Positions 8,877 to 17,049 of a stretch of DNA of 64,000 nt are shown piece after piece. The stretch is from Pedococcus badiiscoriae (GTDB lineage Bacteria > Actinomycetota > Actinomycetes > Actinomycetales > Dermatophilaceae). The notes under the pieces were generated by a model. It ran no database searches. It saw only the letters and a list, made by a program, of their open reading frames with translations, and was not told the origin of the DNA. Made by a program: the position numbers and the translations under genes. Numbering within the stretch: the stretch's first letter is position 1; the number at the start of each line of letters is the position of its first letter. The stretch covers positions 62,001-126,000 of the forward strand of contig NZ_JACCAB010000001.1 in NCBI RefSeq assembly GCF_013408925.1, in the 5' to 3' direction.

Positions 8877-10421
8877 GTGGATCTCGCGGAGTGGTTTCTC
8901 AGCCCGTCGGAGCGGGGCAACCCTGCGACCCGGCTGGACAGCCGGCACACCCCGACCTCGGCCTGGAGTCACGGCAACCTCGTGCGCCCTCTCGTGCACG
9001 GGGCCACCTACTTCGCCGAGCTCGCCGAGCGGGTGAACCAGACCCGACGAGGGGACCTGCTGCTCTTCGTCGACTGGCGCGGCGACCCGGACGAGCGGCT
9101 GACGGGCGAGGCTGGCAGCGAGGTGGCGACGATCTTCGCGGCGGCAGCACGTCGCGGGGTGGACGTCCGAGGTCTGATCTGGCGGTCACACTGGGACCGG
9201 CTCGCCTTCTCCAACACCGAGAACCGCACCCTCCAGGAGGGGGTCAACGCCGCCGGCGGGCAGTGCCTGCTCGACATGCGGGTCCGCACCGGCGGCTCGC
9301 ACCACCAGAAGTTCGTGGTGCTGCGCCATCCCGGACGCCCGGAGAACGACGTGGCGTTCGTGGGCGGGATCGACCTGTGCCACAGCCGCAGGGACGACGC
9401 GGCACACCACGGCGACCCCCAGCGGCAGTCGATGGCGGCCGCCTACGGCCCGCGTCCCGCCTGGCACGACGTCCAGCTCTGCCTGACGGGCCCGGTGGTC
9501 GGTGACATCGAGACGGTGTTCCGCGAACGGTGGGAAGACCCCCAGCGGATGAGCCGCTCACCGCTGCGGCGCACGGCCGACGCCCTGCGCCACGACCCGG
9601 AACGTCCCACGCCGCTGCCGCCTCAGCTGCCCGACCCGCAGCCCACGGGTCCGCACCCGGTCCAGGTGCTGCGCACCTATCCGCGGCGCCTGGGCGGCTA
9701 TCCCTTCGCCCCCCAGGGCGAGCGCAGTGTCGCTCGCGGCTGCCGCAAGGCGCTGCGCGGCGCGCGGGAGCTGATCTACGTCGAGGACCAGTACCTGTGG
9801 TCGGTCGAGGTGGCCAGCGCGTTCGCCGACGCCCTGCGCCGACGTCCGGAGCTGCGCATGGTCGCCGTGCTGCCGCTGCGCCCCGACCAGGACGGGCGGT
9901 TCTCCATGCCGCCCAACCTGGCAGGTCGGGACACGGTGATCAGGACCCTGCGCGAGGCCGCCCCGGGGCGGGTGGCCTTCTACGGGATCGAGAATGCCGA
10001 GGGTAGGCCGATCTACGTCCACGCTAAGGTGAGCATCGTGGACGACTCGTGGGCCAGCGTCGGCTCCGACAACTTCAACCGGCGCTCGTGGACCCACGAC
10101 TCCGAGATCTCGGCGGCGGTCGCCCACGAGGACTACGCGCGGGGGCTGCGGGACGAGCTGGTCCGCGAGCACCTCGGCCTGGAGGCCGCGGCGCCGGCCC
10201 CGGCCCGCGCCGAGGTCTTCGACGCTTTCGCGGACGCCGCCGCGGCCCTGGAGCAGTGGCACCGGACGGGCCGCCGGGGACCGAGGCCACCCGGGCAGCT
10301 CCGTCCTCTCGTGGACCCCCCGCTGGGCCGGGTCACCCGGGCCTGGGCAGAACTTCTCTACCGCACCGTCTACGATCCCGACGGCCGGCCGCTGCCCCTG
10401 CGCGTCATGCGACGACTGTGA
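8877..10421 (+). CDS. Phospholipase D family protein
   Basis: 514 aa with two HKD half-sites: HHQKFVVL (about residue 141) followed by FVGGIDL, and VHAKVSIVDDSWASVGSDN (about 381), the canonical HxKx4D with GSxN. The pair forms one active site that makes a phosphohistidine intermediate, used for phosphatidyl hydrolysis, transphosphatidylation or cardiolipin synthesis. No signal peptide or N-terminal membrane helices are seen, so it differs from classical cardiolipin synthases. A region of about 45 residues rich in Pro and Arg (around 230-265) links the halves. Its substrate is unassigned. Confidence 0.9.
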   Translation: MDLAEWFLSPSERGNPATRLDSRHTPTSAWSHGNLVRPLVHGATYFAELAERVNQTRRGDLLLFVDWRGDPDERLTGEAGSEVATIFAAAARRGVDVRGLIWRSHWDRLAFSNTENRTLQEGVNAAGGQCLLDMRVRTGGSHHQKFVVLRHPGRPENDVAFVGGIDLCHSRRDDAAHHGDPQRQSMAAAYGPRPAWHDVQLCLTGPVVGDIETVFRERWEDPQRMSRSPLRRTADALRHDPERPTPLPPQLPDPQPTGPHPVQVLRTYPRRLGGYPFAPQGERSVARGCRKALRGARELIYVEDQYLWSVEVASAFADALRRRPELRMVAVLPLRPDQDGRFSMPPNLAGRDTVIRTLREAAPGRVAFYGIENAEGRPIYVHAKVSIVDDSWASVGSDNFNRRSWTHDSEISAAVAHEDYARGLRDELVREHLGLEAAAPAPARAEVFDAFADAAAALEQWHRTGRRGPRPPGQLRPLVDPPLGRVTRAWAELLYRTVYDPDGRPLPLRVMRRL

Positions 10422-10449
10422 GTGCCGTCCGGTCGGACGTCGGCGGCGG

Positions 10450-10779
10450 TTACTTCCCGCGCAGCCCGATCGGGTTGCCGTCGGCGTCCGAGAGCACGCA
10501 GACGCGGGCGCCGGGTGCCACCTGACGCGGTGCGTCGCGCTCGGTGGCACCCGCCGCGAGGAGGGTCTCCCGGGTCGCGTCGAGGTCGTCGACGTCCGCG
10601 AAGGCCACCGGTCCCCCACCGGCTCCGGCAGGGTTGAGGGCGATCTCGAAGCCGTCGACGTTGTACCCGACGTAGTAGGACTCGTCGGTGTGCGGTGACC
10701 CGAACAACGCCGTGTAGACGGCCTTCGTGGCGTCCAGGTCGGACACCGGGATCACCAGACTGCGGATCGTGGGACTCAT
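10450..10779 (-). CDS. VOC (glyoxalase/bleomycin resistance) superfamily protein
   Basis: 109-aa single vicinal-oxygen-chelate domain. Paired beta-alpha-beta units begin SLVIPVSDLDATKAVYTALFG and later ADVDDLDATRETLLAAGA, ending VLSDADGNPIGLRG, the usual last strands. Metal ligands are not all evident, so catalysis is uncertain; many such small proteins act as isomerase-like enzymes or binding proteins. ATG at 10779 has GGAGG eight bases upstream and is preferred over the GTG at 10788, which overlaps that site. A tandem repeat lies upstream. Confidence 0.85.
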   Translation of the reverse strand: MSPTIRSLVIPVSDLDATKAVYTALFGSPHTDESYYVGYNVDGFEIALNPAGAGGGPVAFADVDDLDATRETLLAAGATERDAPRQVAPGARVCVLSDADGNPIGLRGK

Positions 10780-10876
10780 CTTCGTCACCTCCGGTTCAGG
10801 ACGGTCAGGTCGTCGACCGTCATGTCGATGAGGACGAGGCTATGAGCCGTCCCGGGACCGACGCTTCTCGAATCCT

Positions 10877-10936
10877 GATCGATGCGCCGATCGATCCGCC
10901 GATCGATCCGCCGATCGATCCGGCGACGGATCCGCC
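10877..10936. repeat. 12-bp tandem repeat, five copies
   Basis: Five consecutive 12-base units of consensus GATCGATCCGCC (10877-10888, 10889-10900, 10901-10912, 10913-10924, 10925-10936), the outer ones imperfect. Each full unit contains the palindrome GATCGATC. It lies in the gap between the YCII and VOC genes. Confidence 0.95.
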
Positions 10937-10940
10937 GACC

Positions 10941-11303
10941 TCAGGCGATGCCCTCGAACGGTCGCACCTCGACCTTGCCCCCACAGGCCTTGGATCCCTC
11001 GGCAGCGAGCCTGAGCGCCACGTCGAGGTCCGGCGCGTCCACGACCCAGAAGCCCCCGAGGACCTCCTTGGACTCCAGGTACGGACCGTCGGTCAGGACC
11101 GGCGTGTCACCCTGCCCGTCGACGACCGTGGCCGTCGAGGCCGGCTGCAGCCCCCCGGCGAAGACCCAGTAGCCGTCGGCGCGCAGCTTGTCGTTGAAGA
11201 CACCGGTCGCGGCGAACGACGCCTCCATCTCCTCCTTGGAGCCGTAGTTGCCGAACTCGTTCATCTCGGCGGGCCCGTGCACGGCCAGCAGGTAGTGCGA
11301 CAT
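10941..11303 (-). CDS. YCII-related (DGPF-type) family protein
   Basis: 120-aa dimeric alpha/beta-barrel protein. The start MSHYLLAVHGP and the central LTDGPYLESKEVLGGFWVVD match the family; actinobacterial members carry DGPFAETKE at this place. The C-terminal ALRLAAEGSKACGGKVEVRP completes the barrel. These proteins often sit with ECF sigma factors, but none is present here. Enzymatic activity is not established. ATG at 11303 has GGAGGAGA upstream and is preferred over the in-frame start at 11384. A 12-bp tandem repeat begins just after the stop. Confidence 0.88.
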   Translation of the reverse strand: MSHYLLAVHGPAEMNEFGNYGSKEEMEASFAATGVFNDKLRADGYWVFAGGLQPASTATVVDGQGDTPVLTDGPYLESKEVLGGFWVVDAPDLDVALRLAAEGSKACGGKVEVRPFEGIA

Positions 11304-11515
11304 GACTGTTCTCCTCCAGTTCCGGGGCGGTCCCCATGACCGCCTCTCACCCACTCCACGAACGACGTCGCGCGGATACGACACCCTGCCACCGATACGT
11401 TCCGCGGGCGACGCCCGCCCTCCAGCGCGACGGTATGCCGTGGTCAGCGTTCAATGGGAGTCGTCCGCATCGACGGACCCCGCGGACGCGACGCAGAAGA
11501 CCCTGAGGGAGTGGC

Positions 11516-12388
11516 ATGAAGCTAGGACTGCACATCTCGGACTTCACCTGGGACGGCGGGCCGGTGGCCCTGCGCGGGACGCTCGGCGACATCGCCGTGC
11601 GTGCCGAGCACGCTGGATACGACCGCGTCAGCGTGATGGACCACCTGTGGCAGATCGCGCACCTGGGGCCGCCGGAGCACGAGATGCTCGAGGCCTACAC
11701 GACGCTCGGGTTCCTCGCGGCGAAGACCGAACGGGTCAAGCTGCTCACCGTGGTCACGGCCGTGGTGTACCGGGACCCCGGCCTGCTGGCCAAGGCCGTC
11801 ACCACGCTGGACATCCTGTCCGGGGGGCGCGCCATGCTCGGCATCGGCGCCGCCTGGAACGAGGAGGAGTCGCGCGGGCTGGGGCTCTTCTTTCCCTCGA
11901 CGGCGGAGCGGTTCGAGCGGCTCGAGGAGGCCCTGCAGATCTGCCTGCAGATGTGGAGTGACGACGAGGGGCCCTTCGAAGGCACCCACTACCGCCTCGC
12001 GCGGACGCTGAACTCCCCGCAGTCCCTCAGCCGTCCGCACCCGCCCATCCTCATCGGCGGCGCGGGTGAGCGGAAGACGCTGCGGATGGTGGCCCAGTAT
12101 GCCGATGCGTGCAACATCTTCGACACGCCTGAGCTCGCGCACAAGCTCGAGGTGCTGCGCGAGCACTGCGAGCGCCTGGGCCGGGACTACGACCAGATCG
12201 AGAAGACCGCCCAGCTGCGGTTCGACCTGGGTCCGAACGGCGAACGAGTCGACCAGACGATCGAGCACCTGCACGAGCTTGCGGGTCTGGGCATCGAGGT
12301 GGCGCACGGAGGTCTGGCCGACGTGAGCAAGCCCGGCACGCTGGAGCTGATGGGCGAGCGCGTGATCCCCGCGGTGGCGGACCTCTAG
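11516..12388 (+). CDS. LLM class F420/flavin-dependent oxidoreductase
   Basis: 290-aa luciferase-like monooxygenase, probably F420-dependent (actinobacterial TIGR-type group). MKLGLHISDFTW opens the barrel, AGYDRVSVMDHLWQI is the second strand, and SGGRAMLGIGAAWNEEESRGLG is the conserved cofactor-phosphate region. HPPILIGGAGERKTLRMVAQYAD then follows, a block seen in F420 enzymes. ATG at 11516 has GAGGGAGTG upstream. It is probably co-transcribed with the patatin-like gene that starts four bases after its stop. The substrate is unknown. Confidence 0.9.
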   Translation: MKLGLHISDFTWDGGPVALRGTLGDIAVRAEHAGYDRVSVMDHLWQIAHLGPPEHEMLEAYTTLGFLAAKTERVKLLTVVTAVVYRDPGLLAKAVTTLDILSGGRAMLGIGAAWNEEESRGLGLFFPSTAERFERLEEALQICLQMWSDDEGPFEGTHYRLARTLNSPQSLSRPHPPILIGGAGERKTLRMVAQYADACNIFDTPELAHKLEVLREHCERLGRDYDQIEKTAQLRFDLGPNGERVDQTIEHLHELAGLGIEVAHGGLADVSKPGTLELMGERVIPAVADL

Positions 12389-12392
12389 CAGG

Positions 12393-13292
12393 ATGGTCAG
12401 CGTGAAGGTCGCAGGCGAGCGGGCACTGGTGCTCGGTGGTGGAGGGTCGGCGGGCAATGCCTGGCTGATCGGGGTGGTCGCGGGCCTCGCCGATGCCGGC
12501 CCGGACGTCACCCAGGCCGACCTGGTCATCGGGACGTCGGCCGGATCGACCGCCGCGGCCCAGCTCACCAGCGCGAGCCCGGCCGAGCTGTATGCCGCCA
12601 TCCTGGGCGCGGTACCGCAGCCACGGCCTGCACCGGGAAGACCCCCGGACGGTCGTGCTGCCGCGCCGCCGGCGGTGGACCACCTGGAGAGGACGGGCCG
12701 GATCATCGCCGCCGCCAGCGACCCCGCCGACATGCGCCGCCGGATGGGGGCAGCCGCCCTCGAGCTGGAGGCGGCGGCGGACGGCTCCGGGCAGGAGCGA
12801 TGGCGGGCGGTCGTCGCCGCGCGGCTACCGAGCGAGCACTGGCCGCAGCGACCAGTGCTCGTCACGGCGGTCGATGCCCGCACAGGGGAACCAGTCGTCT
12901 TCGACCGCCACAGTGGAGTCGACCTGGTGGACGCCATCGCGGCCAGCACGTCCAGCGGCGCGCCCTATGGCATCGGCGACAACAGGTACATCGACGGTGG
13001 CTACCGACGCAACGAGAATGCCGACCTGGCCGCAGGCTTCCGGCGGGTGCTGGTGCTGTCCCCGCTCGGTGGCAGGTCGCGCCACCCGGCGGAGTGGGGC
13101 ATGCAGCTCGCCGCCCAGGTCGACGAGCTGCGCGCCGGCGGCAGCGTCGTCGAGACAATCCTGCCTGACGGCGACTCCCTCGAGGCCTTCGGCACCAACC
13201 TGATGGATCCGTCGACACGTCTCCCGGCCGCTCGGGCGGGCCATCACCAGGGCGTGGTCCTGGCGGAGCGGCTGAGTGAGTTCTGGGACTGA
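12393..13292 (+). CDS. Patatin-like phospholipase family protein
   Basis: 299-aa serine lipid acyl hydrolase. The oxyanion loop GGGGSAG is at residues 15-21. The nucleophile elbow GTSAG is at 47-51 (Ser49). The catalytic Asp is in YIDGGYRRN (Asp201). All three elements are intact, so it should be active as a lipase or phospholipase. It follows the LLM oxidoreductase by four bases, so they are probably co-transcribed. GTG at 12402 is an alternative start. The last codons and the stop lie inside a 17-bp tandem repeat, which may have changed the C-terminus (AERLSEFWD). Confidence 0.9.
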   Translation: MVSVKVAGERALVLGGGGSAGNAWLIGVVAGLADAGPDVTQADLVIGTSAGSTAAAQLTSASPAELYAAILGAVPQPRPAPGRPPDGRAAAPPAVDHLERTGRIIAAASDPADMRRRMGAAALELEAAADGSGQERWRAVVAARLPSEHWPQRPVLVTAVDARTGEPVVFDRHSGVDLVDAIAASTSSGAPYGIGDNRYIDGGYRRNENADLAAGFRRVLVLSPLGGRSRHPAEWGMQLAAQVDELRAGGSVVETILPDGDSLEAFGTNLMDPSTRLPAARAGHHQGVVLAERLSEFWD

Positions 13293-13337
13293 GTGGGTTC
13301 TGGGACTGAGTGGGTTCTGGGACTGAGTGAGTGCTGG
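13271..13337. repeat. 17-bp tandem repeat across the patatin-like gene's stop codon
   Basis: About four units of consensus ACTGAGTGGGTTCTGGG starting at 13271, 13288, 13305 and 13322; the middle two are identical, the outer ones imperfect. The first unit and the start of the second encode the last residues and stop codon of the upstream gene. Confidence 0.92.
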
Positions 13338-13354
13338 TGCTGAGCCGGGGCGCC

Positions 13355-13401
13355 GAGCGGACAATGGCGCCATGAGCGGACAATGGCGCCATGAGCGGAC
13401 A
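13355..13401. repeat. 19-bp tandem repeat, two and a half copies
   Basis: GAGCGGACAATGGCGCCAT at 13355-13373 and again at 13374-13392, plus nine more bases of a third copy. Each copy contains ACAAT followed closely by ATG, so a potential -10 box and start codon are duplicated. Confidence 0.93.
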
Positions 13402-13998
13402 CGCAAGCCCATGAACGCGCAGGGCCACCCCGCCGACCGAGCCGACCTCGAGGACCTCGTCCGTCGGGCTCGCGCCGGGCTGAGGGACTGGACGGACACG
13501 ACCGACAGCGACCCCGGCGTCGCCCTGCTGGAGCTGTTCGCCTTCCTGGCTGAGCTGCTCAGCTTCCAGTCCGACCGGATCGTCGTCCGGCGCGGTGACG
13601 ACGGTGCGACGGTCATCGAGTTCGGGGACGGCGTGCACGGTCGGCAACCGCCCTCGGGCAGCTCGATCGGCGTGGGCTACAGGCATGGCGGCGGGTACAT
13701 CTCGGTGCTGCTGCAGCAGGGGCGCGTCATCATCGATGCCGACCAGAGCGAGGCACCGTCGAGTCCGGGCTGCGGGGTCTACCGGGCGGTCGTGCTCGAC
13801 GCCACGGACCCGCTCAGGCAGCACCGCCTGCTCGTGCGGATTCCCGATCTCAGCGGCGACGACGCGGTGTGGGCCGCGGCATGCCTGCCCGGACCGGCGG
13901 CCTCGGCAGTCCCCGCAGTCGGTTCAGGGGTGTGGGTCGCCCTCGAGTCGGGCGACCCCTCGCGACCGGTCTGGCTGGGCCAGCGCGTCACCGCGTGA
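13372..13998 (+). CDS. Mosaic of contractile-injection/phage baseplate fragments
   Basis: 208 aa that read as joined pieces of different contractile-injection proteins. Residues 47-70 (DPGVALLELFAFLAELLSF) match the N-terminal part of baseplate J-like proteins. Residues 84-105 (FGDGVHGRQPPSG, YRHGGG) match a later part of the same family, with several hundred residues absent. Residues 108-128 (VLLQQGRVIIDAD) resemble the start of DUF6519 proteins. Residues 134-205 (LVRIPDLSG, PAVGSGVWVALESGDPSRPVWLG) resemble the gp5/baseplate V OB-fold. The frame is open throughout. The start is uncertain: ATG 13372 inside a repeat, GTG 13327 or ATG 13411. No other baseplate gene is nearby, so it may be a remnant or a domesticated fusion. 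Assignments are from memory of these families. Confidence 0.6.
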   Translation: MSGQWRHERTRKPMNAQGHPADRADLEDLVRRARAGLRDWTDTTDSDPGVALLELFAFLAELLSFQSDRIVVRRGDDGATVIEFGDGVHGRQPPSGSSIGVGYRHGGGYISVLLQQGRVIIDADQSEAPSSPGCGVYRAVVLDATDPLRQHRLLVRIPDLSGDDAVWAAACLPGPAASAVPAVGSGVWVALESGDPSRPVWLGQRVTA

Positions 13999-14022
13999 GC
14001 CACGCCGCCACCTGCGCCGCGC

Positions 14023-14709
14023 TCAGGCCTCGGGGGTGTCCAGTCCCTTCGCGATGGCGAACCGGACCAGCGCGATCCTGTTGTGCAGCTGCAGCTTGCC
14101 CAGAGTGTTCTGCACGTGGTTCTGCACCGTGCGGTGCGAGATGAAGAGCTCGGCCGCGATCTCCTTGTAGGACATGCCGGTCGCGACCAGCTTGAGCACC
14201 TCGGTCTCACGCTGGGTCAGCTCAGGGATGGGCCGGGAGGGGTCGGTCTGCGGCTCGGTCGACATCCTGCGGAACTCCCCCAGCACCAGGCCGGCCAGCC
14301 CGGGGGTGAACACCGCCTCGCCTCGGGCGGTCGCCTCGACGGCAGCCACGATCTGCTCGCGAGAAGCGGACTTCACCAGGTAGCCGGTCGCGCCCGCCTT
14401 GACCGCCTCCAGGACGTCCTGCTGCTCCCCCGAGGCCGACAGCACCAGCACCCGGGTGGCGAGGGACCCCAGCGCCGCGCACACCTCGTGGCCGCGCATG
14501 CCGGGCAGGTTGAGGTCGAGGACCAGGACGTCCGGGCGGGTGGCCCTGGTCCGGTTCACCGCGGCTGGCCCGTCGTCCGCCGTGGCCAGCACCGTCATCC
14601 CCGCCTCGGCGAGGTCGCGGGCAACGGCGTCGCGCCACAGCGGGTGGTCGTCCGCCACGACGACGCGGACCGGCGCAGGGTCGGCGGGCTCTGGATGCTG
14701 GTCGTTCAT
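14023..14709 (-). CDS. NarL/LuxR-type response regulator (MacR-like)
   Basis: 228 aa. The receiver domain begins VRVVVADDHPLWRDAV with its acidic pair. The phosphoacceptor is Asp65 in VLVLDLNLPGM, with the conserved Lys in GYLVKSASRE. The C-terminal LuxR helix-turn-helix carries LTQRETEVLKLVATGMSYKE and HRTVQNHVQNTLGKL. The ATG overlaps the stop of the upstream kinase gene by four bases (ATGA), which fixes the start and shows translational coupling. It should be phosphorylated by the adjacent kinase. By its partner it resembles the MacRS system of Streptomyces. Confidence 0.93.
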   Translation of the reverse strand: MNDQHPEPADPAPVRVVVADDHPLWRDAVARDLAEAGMTVLATADDGPAAVNRTRATRPDVLVLDLNLPGMRGHEVCAALGSLATRVLVLSASGEQQDVLEAVKAGATGYLVKSASREQIVAAVEATARGEAVFTPGLAGLVLGEFRRMSTEPQTDPSRPIPELTQRETEVLKLVATGMSYKEIAAELFISHRTVQNHVQNTLGKLQLHNRIALVRFAIAKGLDTPEA

Positions 14710-15917
14710 CGCGCTCCTTCGTCGTCGCGGCCGCCGTCCTTCGGCGCCCGCATCCGCACGGTCACCCCGGCACCCTCTCGCACCGAGTACTCGGCCGTTC
14801 CGCCCAGGTCGCTCAGCCGCCCACGGATGCTCGACGAGGCGCCCATCCGCCCGGCGGCCGCTGCTTCGTCGAGGCGACCCGCCGGCATACCCACGCCGTT
14901 GTCCCGCACGGTCAGGGCGACCTCGCTGCCGTCGTCCTCGACGAGCACCCACGCCTGGGCGTCGTCACCGGCGTGCAGGCGCACGTTGTCCAGGGCTGCT
15001 CCGACGGCCGCCACCAGCTCGCCGGCCACCCGAGGGGGCACGAGCACGGGGTCGGCGGGGGCCACGAGGTGGATGCGACCGCCGGCGAACCTGCCGAGCT
15101 GCTGGCGCAGGTCGAGGTCGCCGGTCACGGCGGCTTCGGTGTCGGCTGCCGACGTGCCGCTCACCAGCGCGCGCAGCAGGCGTTCCTGGTCGGCGGCCAT
15201 CCCACCGAGGTGTGCGGCCTCGCCGCCGAGCTGGGTGCCGCGACGGTTGATGAAGGCCAGGGTCTGCAGCACCCCGTCGTGCACGGTGCGGGCCAGCCGC
15301 TCGCGCTCGCGCACCTGGGCCTCGAGGGCGATCGCCTCGCGCAGCCTGGCGTGCCCCTCCCGCGCGAGGTCACAGGCATAGCCGATGAGGGCGCCGATCA
15401 GGAGCAGCAGCACGATGTTGTTGATGGTGTTCGGCGTGGCCTTCCCGACCTCGACCACGTCGACGATGCCGATGAAGACCGCCGCCGGTATGCCGCCCTT
15501 GCGGCCCAGCAGCACGGCCGCCGACACCACGCCGGCCGCCGGCCAGAACGTCGGCAGGGTGCGCGAGCCCTCCGCGATCGCCTGGGGCGTGTCGACCAGC
15601 AGGGTAGCCAGGATCGCCGCCGCGCCGAGGAGCAGCTCGACGACCACCAGCCGCAGGCGGCGACTGCGGTAGATGACCAGGAACGCGGTCCACAGGCCGA
15701 GCACGCCCAGGACCGCCCAGCCGAGGGCGGGCCGCATGAGGTCGTGCGGGCGGTCGGCCAGGGAGTACGCGGCATACCCCAGGGCGAGGGGCCGGAAGAC
15801 GTCGATCCCCTTCCAGAACGCCGACACGACCTCGGGCTGGGAGTCAGGTGCCGGGACGGCCCGGCCAACGGCCGGGCGCACGACTCGGCGCGTCGACAGG
15901 CCACCGTGCCGTGCCAC
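14706..15917 (-). CDS. MacS-family sensor histidine kinase
   Basis: 403 aa. An N-terminal half with about five to six membrane helices lacks a large sensory domain. It is followed by a HisKA_3 dimerisation helix with the phosphoacceptor His213 (LARTVHDGVLQ) and a HATPase domain with the N box (ALDNVRLHAG) and G1 box (VRDNGVGM). The form matches the MacS group that pairs with a NarL-type regulator. The GTG start at 15917 lies 13 bases after the acyltransferase stop and has no clear ribosome-binding site, so an internal start is possible. The three genes are probably one operon, which links the signal to membrane lipid metabolism only by position. Confidence 0.88.
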   Translation of the reverse strand: MARHGGLSTRRVVRPAVGRAVPAPDSQPEVVSAFWKGIDVFRPLALGYAAYSLADRPHDLMRPALGWAVLGVLGLWTAFLVIYRSRRLRLVVVELLLGAAAILATLLVDTPQAIAEGSRTLPTFWPAAGVVSAAVLLGRKGGIPAAVFIGIVDVVEVGKATPNTINNIVLLLLIGALIGYACDLAREGHARLREAIALEAQVRERERLARTVHDGVLQTLAFINRRGTQLGGEAAHLGGMAADQERLLRALVSGTSAADTEAAVTGDLDLRQQLGRFAGGRIHLVAPADPVLVPPRVAGELVAAVGAALDNVRLHAGDDAQAWVLVEDDGSEVALTVRDNGVGMPAGRLDEAAAAGRMGASSSIRGRLSDLGGTAEYSVREGAGVTVRMRAPKDGGRDDEGAR

Positions 15918-15930
15918 GGCGAGGAGGGAC

Positions 15931-16878
15931 CTAGCTCGCCGCGCGGGCGCCGGGCGGCACCTCGTCCGACACCGGCTCGACGTCCCGCGCGACGTCGTCG
16001 CGGTCGGCGGCGGCCTCGCTCTCGGTGCGGACGTCGTCAGGGCCGGTCAGCTCGTCGATGTCCGCCGCGGCGTCGTCGACACTCGAGCGCCTCCTGCGCG
16101 AGCTCTCGTCGTCGCCGGCATCGAGGGCCTCCTCGAGCTCCTTGGCCGCCGACCCCGGCAGGGCCGCCTCCTGGAGCTCGCGGGCCTTGGTCTTGGCCGC
16201 GGCGAGGATGCGGTCCTTCATCGACGTGGCGTACATGTCCACGTACTCCTGGCCGGACAGCAGCATGAGCTCGTACATGATCTCGTCGGTGATCGACCGC
16301 AGGACGAACCGGTCGTCCTCCATGCCCTCGTAGCGCGAGAAGTCCAGCGGCTTGCCGATCTTGATGCCGATGCGGATCAGCTTGGGGATCTTGGCGCCGG
16401 TCGGCTGGGCCTTGTCGGTGCCGATCATCGCGACGGGCAGCACCTTGACGCCGCCCTCGAGCGCCATCCGGGCGACGCCGGTGCGACCCCGGTACAGGCG
16501 GCCGTCAGGGCTGCGCGTGCCCTCGGGATAGATGCCCAGCAGCTCGCCGCGGCGCAGCACCTTCAGGCCCGAGCGCAGGGCCGCCTCGCCCGCGCGTCCC
16601 CCGGAACGGTCCACCGGCAGCTGCCCCACGCCACGGAAGAACGCGGCGGTGAGCCGTCCCTTGATGCCGCGACCGGTGAAGTAGTCGGCCTTCGCCAGGA
16701 AGGTCATCCGGCGCGGGACGACGAGCGGCAGGAAGATGGAGTCCGAGAACGACAGGTGGTTGCTGGCGAAGATGGCAGGACCGTCGTCGGGAATGTTCTC
16801 CTCGCCCTCGACCCACGGACGAAAGAGCAGTTTGAGGATCGGGCCAAGAACGACCGTCTTGAGAACCCAGTAGAACAC
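15931..16878 (-). CDS. plsC: 1-acyl-sn-glycerol-3-phosphate acyltransferase (PlsC family)
   Basis: Transfers an acyl chain to lysophosphatidic acid in phospholipid synthesis at the inner membrane face. Of 315 aa, motif I NHLSFSD is at residues 40-46 (the NHx4D catalytic pair), and IYPEGTRSPDG is motif III at about 113. The C-terminal 90 residues are an acidic, probably disordered tail not needed by the core fold. GTG at 16878 gives MFYWVLK and lies seven bases from GGGAGG; GTG at 16884 is too close to that site. A TAACGT/TAGAGT region further upstream may be the promoter. First gene of the operon with the MacRS-like pair. Confidence 0.9.
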   Translation of the reverse strand: MFYWVLKTVVLGPILKLLFRPWVEGEENIPDDGPAIFASNHLSFSDSIFLPLVVPRRMTFLAKADYFTGRGIKGRLTAAFFRGVGQLPVDRSGGRAGEAALRSGLKVLRRGELLGIYPEGTRSPDGRLYRGRTGVARMALEGGVKVLPVAMIGTDKAQPTGAKIPKLIRIGIKIGKPLDFSRYEGMEDDRFVLRSITDEIMYELMLLSGQEYVDMYATSMKDRILAAAKTKARELQEAALPGSAAKELEEALDAGDDESSRRRRSSVDDAAADIDELTGPDDVRTESEAAADRDDVARDVEPVSDEVPPGARAAS

Positions 16879-17049
16879 CAGCACACCTCCCGAAGTGACG
16901 CCGTGAACTCTACGTTACTCACGCCGTCGTCGCGGCCCCGTGCGAGAATGCGCAGGAGGAGTCGGTGCAGCCATCGAGCGGCTGGGCCGGTTCGTCGGAG
17001 TTGGTCACGACGGCCGACCACCCGCCTCGATCCAGAGCAAGGGGCATCC

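Noticed and set aside
8877..10421. Phospholipase D-type toxin or defence effector
   Set aside because: Two HKD motifs are present, but there is no immunity gene, secretion signal or defence partner; a housekeeping lipid enzyme is simpler.
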